Assembly: GCA_049642385.1 (NCBI GenBank)
Contig: JBAROU010000239.1
Coordinates: forward strand, 1 to 31,583
DNA from: JBAROU01 sp049642385
Lineage (GTDB): Bacteria; Chloroflexota; Dehalococcoidia; DSTF01; RBG-16-68-14
Direction: 5' to 3'
DNA: 31,583 nt
Positions within the stretch are counted from its first letter, which is position 1. Every line of letters begins with the position of its first letter. This document shows, piece by piece, positions 1 through 7,622 of the stretch. The notes below the pieces were generated by a model. It worked only from the letters and a program-made list of their open reading frames with translations. It was not told the DNA's origin and did no database searches. Made by a program: the position numbers and the translations under genes.

Positions 1-128
1 GCCCAGTTGAAGCCGCTCAGGCTGCGCGCCACGTCCTGGAAGTCGGCGTAGAACGTCAATCCAGCGAACACGACAAGCCCCAGCAGGAGCGAGATGAGCA
101 GCTTGCCGCGCAGGTTCTGGAGCGTCAC
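1..128 (-). CDS. Flippase-like / LPG synthase-type membrane protein (partial, N-terminus only)
   Basis: Only the first 42 codons lie in the window; the gene runs off the left edge. Reading from a GTG at 128 gives a short basic N-terminus (QNLRGK), a hydrophobic helix at about residues 9-23 (LLISLLLGLVVFAGL), then FYADFQDVARSLSGFNW. This pattern is typical of the start of the lysylphosphatidylglycerol synthase transmembrane / YbhN-like (UPF0104) family of eight-helix inner-membrane proteins, but the family call rests on the N-terminus alone. No Shine-Dalgarno precedes the GTG, and a TATAAG box ends 11 bases upstream, so the transcript may be almost leaderless. Confidence 0.55.
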   Translation of the reverse strand, partial: MTLQNLRGKLLISLLLGLVVFAGLTFYADFQDVARSLSGFNW

Positions 129-139
129 TACGTATCTAT

Positions 140-145
140 CTTATA
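140..145 (-). promoter_or_regulatory. Putative -10 box (TATAAG) for the flippase-like gene
   Basis: TATAAG on the minus strand matches the -10 consensus at five of six positions. It ends 11 bases before the GTG start at 128. No convincing -35 was seen. The predicted transcription start would leave only a few untranslated bases. Confidence 0.35.
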
Positions 146-190
146 ACGCTCGGGCGCGACGAGACATGGTGGCGAAGGAGAACGGGATCA

Positions 191-208
191 GGAGGCCAGT
201 AGGCCTCC
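191..208 (-). terminator. Hairpin after the DUF362 gene
   Basis: GGAGGCC and GGCCTCC form a perfect 7-bp GC-rich stem with a 4-base loop, placed 31 bases past the stop codon of the DUF362 gene. No T-run follows, so this is a weak or factor-dependent terminator, or a hairpin that protects the 3' end. Confidence 0.4.
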
Positions 209-238
209 CGTGACGGTCGTATTGAAAGAGTATCGAGC

Positions 239-1408
239 CTACGCCGCGCCTACACGAGCCGTGGACGGCACCTGCGGGCCTTCCTCCGCGTACTTGGCGA
301 AGAGCTGCCCCCACGGTGACTCGACGAGCCAGCGCTCGTAGACGCCCTTCTCCTTCAGCGGCCAGTGGAAGTAGTCGTGGTAGGCCTCCGACCAGAAGTT
401 GGCCACGTGCACCAGCGGCGTGTGGAGCACTTTCTGGAACACGCGCGTGGGACCGTACCAGGCGAGCCAGCCCATCATCTTGTGCATCGAACCGCTCACT
501 TCGAAACCCCACGACTCGTTCGAGACGTCGTCGCCGACGACCTCGATGCTGCGCGGGTCGCCCACGCCAAGGCCCTCCTCGTGCGCTATGCGGATGTAGT
601 CGATCGTCATCGGGTCGAAGCCCATCATCTTCGCCGCGACGGCGTCGATCGCCACCTGATCGCCTGAAGCAAGGATAACGTCCTTCTGCTCCGGCACCAT
701 GATGCGCGGGCCGGGGCCGTTGCCGGCCGTGGTGCCGTCCATGATCGCGAAGATGCCGGTGTGGATCTCTTTCTGGATCGCGAGCAGGTCGACGAGCGTC
801 TCGTGGATATGGGTGTGCGTGTAGTGACGGTTGGTATTTAGGAGCCCACCGAACGCGTTCTTCATGGCGCCGGTCGTTGTGGTGTAGATGTGGCACTTCG
901 CTGTCGGCAGGTGGACGATGTTCTTGCCGTGCATGAAATCGGGGATCATGATGCCGTTGGGGTAGATCTTGTCGAGGGCGAGCATGCGACGCTTCGGGCG
1001 GTATTCCTCCCAGTGCATATCTTCCTCGCGGAAGTTGAACTTCACCGGGATGTCGTGGTGACGGAAGATCGGCACGTACTTGTTCAGGTCCTCGCCTTTG
1101 AACGCGTCCGTTACCACGGTCTTGTTCTGTACGCAGACCAGGTCGTTGTAGCCCGCGTGCCGCAGCGCGGCGATCGATCCTTCGAGCTGCCAGGGCGTCG
1201 TGTTCGCCGATGGGAAGGGGAAATGCCAGGAGATGTTGTCCTTCAGGATCGTTGTGCTGGACGGGTCGAGGTACTGGCGGAAGTCCGCCAGCTCCATCAG
1301 CCGCTCATAGTCCTGGAGCACCGTCTCCGGCTTCGTGCGCAGCACCGCCACCTTGGCCGTGCCGGCAGCGGGTCGCCGCGCGTCGTTGCGCTCAGGTTCG
1401 GTCGTCAT
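239..1408 (-). CDS. DUF362 domain-containing protein
   Basis: A 389-residue protein of the DUF362 family, whose function is unknown. Recognisable parts are the N-terminal VAVLRTKPETVLQDY, the central GAMKNAFGGLLN...HTHIHETLVDLLAI and IMDGTTAGNGPGPR, and a following segment on assets 'not to be used' by ID/AVAAKMMGF that is usual in this family. There are no CxxC ferredoxin motifs, unlike some DUF362 fusions. An upstream ATG would add 23 residues and overlap the previous gene. I chose the ATG at 1408 because GGGAGG sits about 7 bases before it and it leaves a 19-base gap to the transketolase C subunit. It is probably the third gene of the transketolase operon. No reaction can be assigned. Confidence 0.8.
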   Translation of the reverse strand: MTTEPERNDARRPAAGTAKVAVLRTKPETVLQDYERLMELADFRQYLDPSSTTILKDNISWHFPFPSANTTPWQLEGSIAALRHAGYNDLVCVQNKTVVTDAFKGEDLNKYVPIFRHHDIPVKFNFREEDMHWEEYRPKRRMLALDKIYPNGIMIPDFMHGKNIVHLPTAKCHIYTTTTGAMKNAFGGLLNTNRHYTHTHIHETLVDLLAIQKEIHTGIFAIMDGTTAGNGPGPRIMVPEQKDVILASGDQVAIDAVAAKMMGFDPMTIDYIRIAHEEGLGVGDPRSIEVVGDDVSNESWGFEVSGSMHKMMGWLAWYGPTRVFQKVLHTPLVHVANFWSEAYHDYFHWPLKEKGVYERWLVESPWGQLFAKYAEEGPQVPSTARVGAA

Positions 1409-1427
1409 AAGGGCCTCCCGTTGCGTC

Positions 1428-2411
1428 TCAACTCGGCCGGCCGCCGTCCGTAGCGCCCGCGCGCTTGCGGGCGACAACGTTCTTCACTTCCTGCGCGATC
1501 GCATCGGCGGTGAGGCCGTACTTCTGCATCAGCTCTTCCCAGCGGCCGGATTCTGCATACCGGTCGCGCATGCCCACAGCGCCGATCGGCACCGGCTCCT
1601 TTGATCCTAGCACCCACGCGACCATCGCGGCCACGCCGGTGTGGATCTGGTGTTCTTCCGCCGTGACAACGGCCCCGGTCTCGTGCGCAGCGGCGATGAT
1701 CGCCTGCTCGTCCAAGGGGCGCAGCGTGGCCATGTTGAGAACGCGGCAATCGATGCCTTCGCGCTCGAGCATGGTCGCCGCGTCGATCGCGGGTTGCACC
1801 ATGATCCCTACTGCGAGAACCGTCGCGTCGCGGCCCGGGCGTAGCTGCTGCGCCTTGCCCAGCTCGAACCGATAACCATCGTCGTAGATCACCGGGATCT
1901 TAGGCCGTCCGGTGCGGATGTAGAACGGCCCGGGCGTTCGCGCGGCGATTTCGATCGCCTGGCGCGCCTCGACGACGTCCGCCGGCACGATGACATTGAT
2001 GCCTGGCAGCGAGCACACGAGCGAAAGGTCTTCGACTGACATCGCGGAGACACCGTCTTCGCCAACGCTGATGCCGCCATGGCTCGCGACCATCTTCACG
2101 TTCAGCCCCGTCTGCGCGACGCTCACCCGGATCTGGTCGAAGCAGCGCCCCGGCATGAAGACGCCGAAGGTGCTGCAGAACGCGATCTTGCCCGCCGCCG
2201 CCAGCCCGCACGACACGCCGATCATGTTCTGCTCCGCGACGCCGACGGTGAAGAAGCGCTCCGGGAACGCCTTCTGGAAATCGCGCGAGGTGGTCGACTT
2301 GCCGAGGTCGGCGTCGACGACGACGATATCGAGGCCGTCCTGCGCGAGCTTCACCAGCGTCTGCCCGAGGGCTTCGCGGGTGGCGGCGGTCTGCGCGGGG
2401 GCGGTCGTCAT
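1428..2411 (-). CDS. Transketolase, C-terminal subunit
   Basis: A 327-residue protein equivalent to the pyrimidine-binding and C-terminal domains of transketolase or DXP synthase. VVDADLGKST near residue 35 opens the Pyr domain. FTVGVAEQNMIG near residues 75-86 contains the glutamate that activates thiamine pyrophosphate. The C-terminal transketolase domain starts near residue 195 (DATVLAVGIMVQPAIDAA). It should pair with the N subunit encoded just upstream to form the pentose-phosphate enzyme that moves two-carbon units between sugar phosphates in the cytosol. Its ATG overlaps the TGA of the N subunit (ATGA), which suggests translational coupling and equal dosage. Split transketolases are common in archaea and in Chloroflexota and related phyla. 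Confidence 0.92.
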   Translation of the reverse strand: MTTAPAQTAATREALGQTLVKLAQDGLDIVVVDADLGKSTTSRDFQKAFPERFFTVGVAEQNMIGVSCGLAAAGKIAFCSTFGVFMPGRCFDQIRVSVAQTGLNVKMVASHGGISVGEDGVSAMSVEDLSLVCSLPGINVIVPADVVEARQAIEIAARTPGPFYIRTGRPKIPVIYDDGYRFELGKAQQLRPGRDATVLAVGIMVQPAIDAATMLEREGIDCRVLNMATLRPLDEQAIIAAAHETGAVVTAEEHQIHTGVAAMVAWVLGSKEPVPIGAVGMRDRYAESGRWEELMQKYGLTADAIAQEVKNVVARKRAGATDGGRPS

Positions 2412-3232
2412 TCGCCGATCTCTGCCAGCGCCTGCTCGAGCTGCTCCTTCGACGGCGCCTTGCCGTGGAAGTCGGGGTTGTTCTCCATGAAGCTGACACC
2501 CTTGCCCTTCACCGTGCGCGCGATGATCGCGGTCGGCTTGCCTTTCACGGTCTTCGCGACGTCGAGCGCTGCCAGCAGCGACTCGAAATCGTGCCCGTCG
2601 CAGGTGATCGCGTGCCAGCCGAACGCCTCGAGCTTCGCGTCGAGCGGCTCCAGCTCCATCGTGTCCTTAACGAACCAGTCGTTCTGGATACCGTTGCGGT
2701 CGATGATGGCCACCAAATTGTCGATGCCGTGGTACGGCGCGCACATGAGCGCCTCCCACACCTGACCTTCCTGGCACTCGCCGTCGCCCATCAGGCAGTA
2801 GACGCGGTAGTCCTTGCTGTCGAGCCGCGCCGCGAAGCACTGCCCGATCGCGTACGAGAGCCCTTGCCCGAGCGAACCAGCCGACATCTCGATACCGGGC
2901 ACGGTGTTGATCTTGCTGTGGCCCTGGAGACGGCTATTCAGCTTCCGGAAGGTCATCAGCTCGTCGGTCGGGAAATAGCCTGCCTCCGCCAGCACCGAGT
3001 AGTAGACCGGCGTGGCGTGGCCCTTGCTCAGGATGAAGCGGTCGCGGTCTGGCCAGTCGGGCCGCTTGGGGTCGTGGCGGAGCTCGCGGAAGAAGAGCGA
3101 GCAGAGGATCTCGACGGCCGAGAGTGAGCCACCGGGGTGGCCGCTCTGCGCCTCCGTGACCATCCTCACGATGTGGCGACGGACGCGCTGCGCCGTCGCC
3201 TTCAGGTCTTCGAGCGTATCAACTGCTACCAA
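2408..3232 (-). CDS. Transketolase, N-terminal subunit
   Basis: A 274-residue protein that matches the TPP-binding (PP) domain of transketolase. Visible motifs are SGHPGGSLSAVEIL (residues about 31-44), SKGHATPVYY, the pyrophosphate/magnesium motif GDGECQEGQVWEA near residue 150, and the IDRNGIQND segment that completes it. The only in-frame start near the conserved N-terminus is a TTG at 3232 with at best a weak Shine-Dalgarno. A clear promoter (TAGACC, 17 bases, TATAAT) lies just upstream at 3265-3293 and gives a leader of about 25 bases. It heads an operon with the C subunit and the DUF362 gene. Confidence 0.92.
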   Translation of the reverse strand: MVAVDTLEDLKATAQRVRRHIVRMVTEAQSGHPGGSLSAVEILCSLFFRELRHDPKRPDWPDRDRFILSKGHATPVYYSVLAEAGYFPTDELMTFRKLNSRLQGHSKINTVPGIEMSAGSLGQGLSYAIGQCFAARLDSKDYRVYCLMGDGECQEGQVWEALMCAPYHGIDNLVAIIDRNGIQNDWFVKDTMELEPLDAKLEAFGWHAITCDGHDFESLLAALDVAKTVKGKPTAIIARTVKGKGVSFMENNPDFHGKAPSKEQLEQALAEIGE

Positions 3233-3264
3233 TGATGTCGTCCGAATTGGGCTTTCGTCATCTA

Positions 3265-3293
3265 ATTATAGGAAGGCCTGCCCCAAGGGTCTA
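3265..3293 (-). promoter_or_regulatory. Promoter of the transketolase operon
   Basis: A perfect -10 TATAAT (3270 down to 3265) is preceded by a 17-base spacer and a -35 TAGACC (3293 down to 3288, four of six matches). It drives leftward transcription. The facing phzF-like gene has its own -10 at 3358, so the 137-base gap holds two divergent promoters. Confidence 0.65.
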
Positions 3294-3357
3294 CGACCAG
3301 TTCCACAATCCAACGTCCCACTTCCTTCACTGTAACACACCACCCGATTATGGCCGC

Positions 3358-3363
3358 TATACT
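3358..3363 (+). promoter_or_regulatory. -10 box (TATACT) of the PhzF-like gene
   Basis: TATACT in the context GCTATACTGC ends six bases before the ATG at 3370, so transcription would begin at or next to the A of the ATG. No Shine-Dalgarno is present and no strong -35 is visible. The same GCTATACT context recurs before larB, the ABM gene and greA. Confidence 0.5.
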
Positions 3364-3369
3364 GCTCGA

Positions 3370-4242
3370 ATGGCCACCTACCGCTTCAAGCAGGTCGACG
3401 TGTTCACCAGTCGACCGCTCCTGGGCAACCCCGTGGCCGTGGTGCTGGCCGCGGACGGCCTCGACGCGGCCCAGATGCAGCGCATCGCCGGCTGGACGAA
3501 CCTCTCGGAGACGACGTTCGTCCTGTCGCCAACCGATGCCTCGGCGGACTACAGGCTGCGCATCTTCTCCCCCAGCCACGAGCTGCCTTTCGCCGGCCAC
3601 CCCACCGTCGGCTCCGCCCACGCGGCTTTGGAGGCCGGCGTCGTCAGCGGTCCGGCGTTCCGTCAGGAGTGCGGCGCCGGCGTGCTGCCGCTGACGATAA
3701 CGAACGGCGACATGGGACGCCGCATCTCTGTCGAGGCGCCAGAGGCGAAGTTCGTGCGTGACTGCGGCGATCTGGCAGACGACATTTCAGCCTGTCTTGG
3801 AGCGCACATCGCCCCTGAGCCAGCGCCCGCCGCACTGGACAACGGGCCCGTCTGGCTGTTCGTTCGCCTCGAGAGCGGCAGCGCGGTCGCCGCACTGGAG
3901 CCTGACATGTCTGCCGTCAGCAAGCTAAGCCGCGATCACGGTCTCTCGGGCATCGCCGCGTTCGCGCTGCTGGAGGGCAACGGTCCCAGAGTTCACATCC
4001 GGTGCTTTGCGCCCGCCTTCGGTGTCTACGAAGACCCCGTGACCGGTAGCGCGAACGCCGCCCTGCCGGCGTACCTCGCGCGCGCCGGCCTGCTTAACAG
4101 CGTCGGGCGCGAGTACGTGTCGACCCAGGGCACGGAGTTAGGCCGCGACGGCAGAGTCTACGTTCGGGCGCTCGACGAGCACGGTCGAGCTGAGATCGGC
4201 GGCCACGCCGTCACGGTGATCGAGGGCGAGATTAGCGTTTGA
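3370..4242 (+). CDS. PhzF family phenazine-biosynthesis-like isomerase
   Basis: A 290-residue protein, the normal length for PhzF/YddE epimerase-isomerases with two diaminopimelate-epimerase-like folds. Motifs are YRFKQVDVFTS at the start, GNPVAVVL, NLSETTFV near residue 45 with the conserved catalytic glutamate, FAGHPTVGSAHA near residue 80, and the second-half EDPVTGSANAAL near residue 222. The substrate is not predictable: most members outside phenazine clusters are uncharacterised, and no phenazine genes are nearby. The frame is open back to 3232, but the family begins at MATYRF, which fixes the ATG at 3370. A TATACT box ends six bases upstream, so the mRNA is probably leaderless. Confidence 0.88.
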   Translation: MATYRFKQVDVFTSRPLLGNPVAVVLAADGLDAAQMQRIAGWTNLSETTFVLSPTDASADYRLRIFSPSHELPFAGHPTVGSAHAALEAGVVSGPAFRQECGAGVLPLTITNGDMGRRISVEAPEAKFVRDCGDLADDISACLGAHIAPEPAPAALDNGPVWLFVRLESGSAVAALEPDMSAVSKLSRDHGLSGIAAFALLEGNGPRVHIRCFAPAFGVYEDPVTGSANAALPAYLARAGLLNSVGREYVSTQGTELGRDGRVYVRALDEHGRAEIGGHAVTVIEGEISV

Positions 4243-4255
4243 GGCACGCGCCCCC

Positions 4256-5350
4256 CTACGGCGTCAGCCGGTAGAACCGCAGGAACGGGTGCTCGATCTG
4301 CTCCAGCACCTCCACGCTCGAGAACCCCGCCTCCGACGCGTACCGCCGCATCGTCCCGGCGCGGATCACCGTGCCCGTCGCCGCCGACGGCTGCTCCGCC
4401 ATCGATGCCGGCAGGCACAGGAAGATGCTCGCCCCATAGAGCAGCCGCTCGACCTCGTTGCCGGGCGCCATAAATGCGTCCTCCACGCGCTCGTCCGCAA
4501 TGATCGCCGTCCCGCCCGGCGCCAGCATCTTCCGGATCGCCGCCAGCGCCTCCACCGGCCGCGAGAGGTCGTGTATCGCCTCGATGACCACCGCGAGGTC
4601 GTACGCGCCTCCGTTCGCCGGGTCGCCCGCGTCGCGCACCTTGAACGAGACCCTGTCGCCCAGCCCCGCTTCGCGCGCGAAGCCCTGCGCCAGCGCAATC
4701 GATGACTCATCGAAATCGAAGCCGTTCACGCTTACCTTCGGGTACGCCCGCGCGATCGCGATGCCCGCCCAGCCCACGCCGCACGCCACGTCCGCAACGC
4801 GCGCCGGCGGGTCGGCTTGCAGCCGCGCGTGGACGTCCGGCACCAACGGCAGGAACTCTGTGCCGAACTGGTGCACCAGCCACGGGCGGTTGAAGTCACC
4901 CTGCGCCTCGATGCCGTCCACGCCGTAGTCCGCCCAGGGCACGCCGCCGCCGGTGCGATACGCCTCCATCACCTTCGGCAGCACCGTGCCAATCGAGGCG
5001 AACGCGCGCGCCAACGGCGCGATCGAGAACGGGCTGTCGGGATCGATCAACGCCTCGGCGTGCGCAGAGGACAGCGCGTAGCGCCGCTCATCCTCAGCCT
5101 TCGACACGTCGTCTACCTCCAGAATCTCACTCACGGCTTGCTGCTCCAGCCATTCGCGCGCGTACCGCGGGTGAATGCTCGCGCGTTGCGCCAGCTCCGG
5201 CGGCGTCGCGGGCCCGTCCTTCGCCAGCGAACGGTACAGCCCTAGCCGGTCGCCCAAATAGACCGACATCACGTCGATGGCTCCCAGCGTCGCCCCGAAC
5301 AGCCGCTCGACGAACGCTTCCGTCTTGCTCGTGTCAGTCGTGGTCACCAT
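4256..5350 (-). CDS. Class I SAM-dependent methyltransferase with N-terminal winged-helix domain
   Basis: A 364-residue protein. Residues about 10-110 look like the dimerisation/winged-helix part found in O-methyltransferase-like proteins (PELAQRASIHPRYAREWLEQQ). The catalytic Rossmann domain follows, with motif I VADVACGVGWAGIAIARAYP near residues 185-204, an acidic end of strand 2 (NGFDFDESS), VRDAGDP, and YDLAVVIEAIHDLSRP for the motif III/IV region. It resembles the Rv2258c-type family; substrate unknown. The ATG at 5350 has GGAGGAGG directly upstream. It converges with the PhzF-like gene, 13 bases apart, and is transcribed alone from a TATACT promoter at 5391-5396. Confidence 0.85.
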   Translation of the reverse strand: MVTTTDTSKTEAFVERLFGATLGAIDVMSVYLGDRLGLYRSLAKDGPATPPELAQRASIHPRYAREWLEQQAVSEILEVDDVSKAEDERRYALSSAHAEALIDPDSPFSIAPLARAFASIGTVLPKVMEAYRTGGGVPWADYGVDGIEAQGDFNRPWLVHQFGTEFLPLVPDVHARLQADPPARVADVACGVGWAGIAIARAYPKVSVNGFDFDESSIALAQGFAREAGLGDRVSFKVRDAGDPANGGAYDLAVVIEAIHDLSRPVEALAAIRKMLAPGGTAIIADERVEDAFMAPGNEVERLLYGASIFLCLPASMAEQPSAATGTVIRAGTMRRYASEAGFSSVEVLEQIEHPFLRFYRLTP

Positions 5351-5390
5351 GTCCTCCTCCGCTTCCCGCGTGTCCTAACGATGCACCGCC

Positions 5391-5396
5391 AGTATA
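5391..5396 (-). promoter_or_regulatory. -10 box (TATACT) of the methyltransferase gene
   Basis: TATACT on the minus strand lies 40 bases before the start codon. TTGTGG, 18 bases further upstream, is a possible weak -35 (three matches). This gene has both a leader and a Shine-Dalgarno, in contrast to the leaderless candidates. Confidence 0.45.
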
Positions 5397-5492
5397 CAGA
5401 CGCCCCGAAAATCCCCACAAACGCACCAACGGCTGCGACGCCCCTTCGGCCATCCCGACCCTGTCGAGGGACACACGCCAACCCTCGCGTCC

Positions 5493-5558
5493 GCCTCTCC
5501 CTCCGGGCGAGAGCTTGGCGCTGAGCTTGCCGGAGCGGGCTAGAGGTGAGGGCTCACC
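5493..5558. repeat. Degenerate REP-like inverted repeat upstream of larB
   Basis: An imperfect CTCTCCC...GGGCGAGAG hairpin at 5495-5513 is followed by TAGAGGTGAGGGCTCACC. The wording resembles the 'CTCTCCC/GGTGAGGGCTC' dispersed intergenic repeats seen in many high-GC genomes. The perfect palindrome GGTGAG-GG-CTCACC (5545-5558) lies directly before the larB -10 box and could instead be an operator. Only one copy is in the window. The rest of the 5351-5597 gap shows nothing else I can name. Confidence 0.3.
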
Positions 5559-5562
5559 GCGC

Positions 5563-5568
5563 TATACT
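5563..5568 (+). promoter_or_regulatory. -10 box (TATACT) of larB
   Basis: TATACT in the recurrent GCTATACT context lies 29 bases before the predicted AUC start and 16 bases before the Shine-Dalgarno at 5585-5591. No good -35 is visible; the expected -35/spacer region is occupied by the palindrome GGTGAGGGCTCACC, which is compatible with control by an activator or repressor. Confidence 0.5.
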
Positions 5569-5597
5569 TCGAAGCGCACACCACAAGGAGGCCCATC

Positions 5598-6362
5598 ATC
5601 GACCAGCTAAAGCTGCGTGAGCTACTCGAGGGCGTCGCGACGGGGACGACGAGCATCGAAGCCGCCGTGGAGTCGCTGCGTCTCCTTCCCTACGAGGACA
5701 TCGGTTTCGCCAAGATCGACCACCACCGCGCGCTGCGCGACTGCCTGCCCGAGGTCGTACTGGGAGAGGGCAAGACGCCCGAGCAGGCCGCCGAGATCGC
5801 CGCGCGGCTGGCTGAGCGCGCCGACCGCGTGCTCGTCACGCGCGCCGACCGCGCCTGCTTCGACGCCGTCCACGCCGCGGTCACGGACGCGACGTACCAC
5901 GAGACGGCGCGCGCGATCACCGTCGACCGGCGGAACGAGCCGAGGCAGCCGGGCGTGGCCGTCCTCTGCGGTGGCACAGCCGACCTGCCCGTCGCCGAGG
6001 AGGCCGCCATCACGGCGGACCTGATGGGGAGCGACATCCAGCGCGTGTACGACGTGGGCGTCGCGGGCATCCACCGCCTGCTGGACCACCTGGACGTGCT
6101 CACCGACGCGCGAGCGCTCGTCGTCGTGGCCGGCATGGAGGGCGCGCTGCCCAGTGTGGTCTCGGGCCTCGTCGCCGTACCGGTGATCGCGGTACCGACA
6201 TCGGTGGGCTACGGCGCCAGCTTCGGTGGCATCGCGCCCTTGCTAACAATGCTCAACTCGTGCGCGGCGGGCGTCAGCGTCGTGAACATCGACAATGGCT
6301 TCGGCGCGGGCTACATTGCCGCGCTGATCAACCGGCTCGCCCTGAGCGAACGGCCGGACTAG
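5598..6362 (+). CDS. larB: LarB, pyridinium-3,5-biscarboxylic acid mononucleotide synthase; predicted AUC start
   Basis: LarB carboxylates the pyridinium ring of nicotinic acid adenine dinucleotide and releases AMP, the first step of nickel-pincer nucleotide cofactor synthesis. The family signature LRLLPYEDIGFAKIDHHRA and VVLGEGKTPEQ is followed by a PurE-like C-terminal domain ending in NSCAAGVSVVNIDNGFGAG, with the conserved cysteine. No ATG, GTG or TTG exists where the protein should begin. The first GTG (5667) would cut off about 23 family-typical residues (QLKLRELLEGVATG, IEAAVESLRLL). Instead a perfect AAGGAGG (5585-5591) sits 6 bases before ATC at 5598, or 3 bases before another ATC at 5595. 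I infer an AUC start, giving 254 residues; a sequencing error in an ATG is the alternative. larC follows 13 bases later. Confidence 0.85.
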   Translation: MDQLKLRELLEGVATGTTSIEAAVESLRLLPYEDIGFAKIDHHRALRDCLPEVVLGEGKTPEQAAEIAARLAERADRVLVTRADRACFDAVHAAVTDATYHETARAITVDRRNEPRQPGVAVLCGGTADLPVAEEAAITADLMGSDIQRVYDVGVAGIHRLLDHLDVLTDARALVVVAGMEGALPSVVSGLVAVPVIAVPTSVGYGASFGGIAPLLTMLNSCAAGVSVVNIDNGFGAGYIAALINRLALSERPD

Positions 6363-6375
6363 CGCGGCACTCGTC

Positions 6376-7563
6376 ATGACCCGTATTGCTTACCTCGACT
6401 GCTTCTCCGGCGTCAGCGGCGACATGCTGCTCGGTGCGCTGCTGGACGCCGGCCTAGCGCCCGACGAGTTGCGTTCCGAACTGGAGAAGCTGCCCCTTAC
6501 CGGCTACCACCTCGAGGCGAATAAGACCTACCGCGCCGGATTCGCCGCCACACATGCGAACGTACGGCTCGAAGAGGCCGCCCAGCCGCACCGTCGCCTG
6601 CCCGACATCCTGACGCTGATCGAACGGAGCGACCTGCCAGCGAGCGACAAGGAGCGTGGCGTGGCGGTGTTCCGTCGTTTGGCGGAAGCCGAAGCGCACG
6701 TCCACGGCGTAGACTCCGAAGCGGTCGACTTTCACGAAGTCGGCGCGGTCGACGCGATCGTCGATGTCATCGGCGGCGTGGCCGGGCTGCGCCTGCTCGG
6801 CATCGAAGCGCTGTACTGCTCGCCGCTGCCGGCCGGCGGCGGCGCCGTCTCAACCAGGCACGGGGAGCTGCCCGTCCCAGCGCCCGCAACGCTGGCGCTG
6901 CTCGCGCTGGCGGGCGCACCGCTCGCGGCCGGCCCTGACACCGAAGGGGAACTCGTCACGCCAACAGGCGCGGCCCTCGTGACCACGCTCGCGCGCTTCG
7001 AGCGTCCAGCGATGACGGTGCAGGTCGTCGGATACGGCGCCGGCTCGCGCGACCCCCAGGGCCGCCCGAACGTGCTGCGCCTGTGGCTGGGCGAAGCGCT
7101 GGAGACGCGCGTGGCGACGATGCTGTTGATCGAAACGAATATCGACGACATGAACCCGGAGCTGTACACCTACGCGCAGGAGCGCCTGTTCGCCGCGGGT
7201 GCGGCCGATGTTTGGTTCGCGCCGATCCAGATGAAGAAGAACCGCCCGGGCGTGCTGCTTTCCGTCCTCTGCGCTATCGAATGCGAGGAGGCCATCGTTG
7301 AGGTGCTGCTGCGTGAGACCTCGACGCTGGGCATGCGCGTGCGCGAAGTGCGCCGCCACGAGGCGGAGCGCGAGACGTTCGAGTTCGAGTCGAGCCTCGG
7401 GCCAGCGGCGGTCAAGGTGAAACGCCTGCCCGGCCGGACGCCAACGATCGCGCCGGAGTACGAAGCGTGCGCGCGCATCGCGCGGGAGCGCGGCCCGTCG
7501 CTGGCGGAGGTTTACCGGATCGTCCAAGCGGAGGCCGAGCGGCAGCTGACGCAAGACGCCTAA
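6376..7563 (+). CDS. larC: LarC, nickel-pincer cofactor nickel-insertion protein (cyclometallase)
   Basis: LarC is the CTP-dependent enzyme that inserts nickel into the thiolated pyridinium nucleotide, the last step in making the cofactor of lactate racemase-type enzymes. The 395-residue product begins with the family signature YLDCFSGVSGDMLLGALLDAGL, followed by DFHEVGAVDAIVDVIGGVAGL near residue 116, STRHGELPVPAPATL, GELVTPTGAAL, then the second domain (ETNIDDMNPELYTY near residue 252, MKKNRPGVLLSVLC). In Lactiplantibacillus plantarum larC is made from two frames by ribosomal frameshifting; here one continuous frame encodes the whole protein. It lies 13 bases after larB in the same operon. 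The ATG has only a weak Shine-Dalgarno, so coupling to larB translation is likely. Confidence 0.93.
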   Translation: MTRIAYLDCFSGVSGDMLLGALLDAGLAPDELRSELEKLPLTGYHLEANKTYRAGFAATHANVRLEEAAQPHRRLPDILTLIERSDLPASDKERGVAVFRRLAEAEAHVHGVDSEAVDFHEVGAVDAIVDVIGGVAGLRLLGIEALYCSPLPAGGGAVSTRHGELPVPAPATLALLALAGAPLAAGPDTEGELVTPTGAALVTTLARFERPAMTVQVVGYGAGSRDPQGRPNVLRLWLGEALETRVATMLLIETNIDDMNPELYTYAQERLFAAGAADVWFAPIQMKKNRPGVLLSVLCAIECEEAIVEVLLRETSTLGMRVREVRRHEAERETFEFESSLGPAAVKVKRLPGRTPTIAPEYEACARIARERGPSLAEVYRIVQAEAERQLTQDA

Positions 7564-7576
7564 TCACCACCGGCGC

Positions 7577-7582
7577 TATACT
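7577..7582 (+). promoter_or_regulatory. -10 box (TATACT) of the ABM-fold gene
   Basis: TATACT in the context GGCGCTATACTG starts 13 bases after the larC stop and 41 bases before the next ATG. It suggests the small downstream gene has its own promoter besides read-through from larBC. No clear -35. Confidence 0.4.
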
Positions 7583-7622
7583 GTCCCGACGCCAACCTGG
7601 ACCTGAGATAGGAGAAGGACCG

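Noticed and set aside
3232..3369. An upstream extension of the PhzF-like protein by 46 residues
   Set aside because: It overlaps the divergent transketolase promoter, lacks similarity, and the family starts at the ATG at 3370.
6376..7563. A programmed frameshift in larC as in Lactiplantibacillus plantarum
   Set aside because: Both LarC domains are read in one uninterrupted frame here, so no frameshift is needed.
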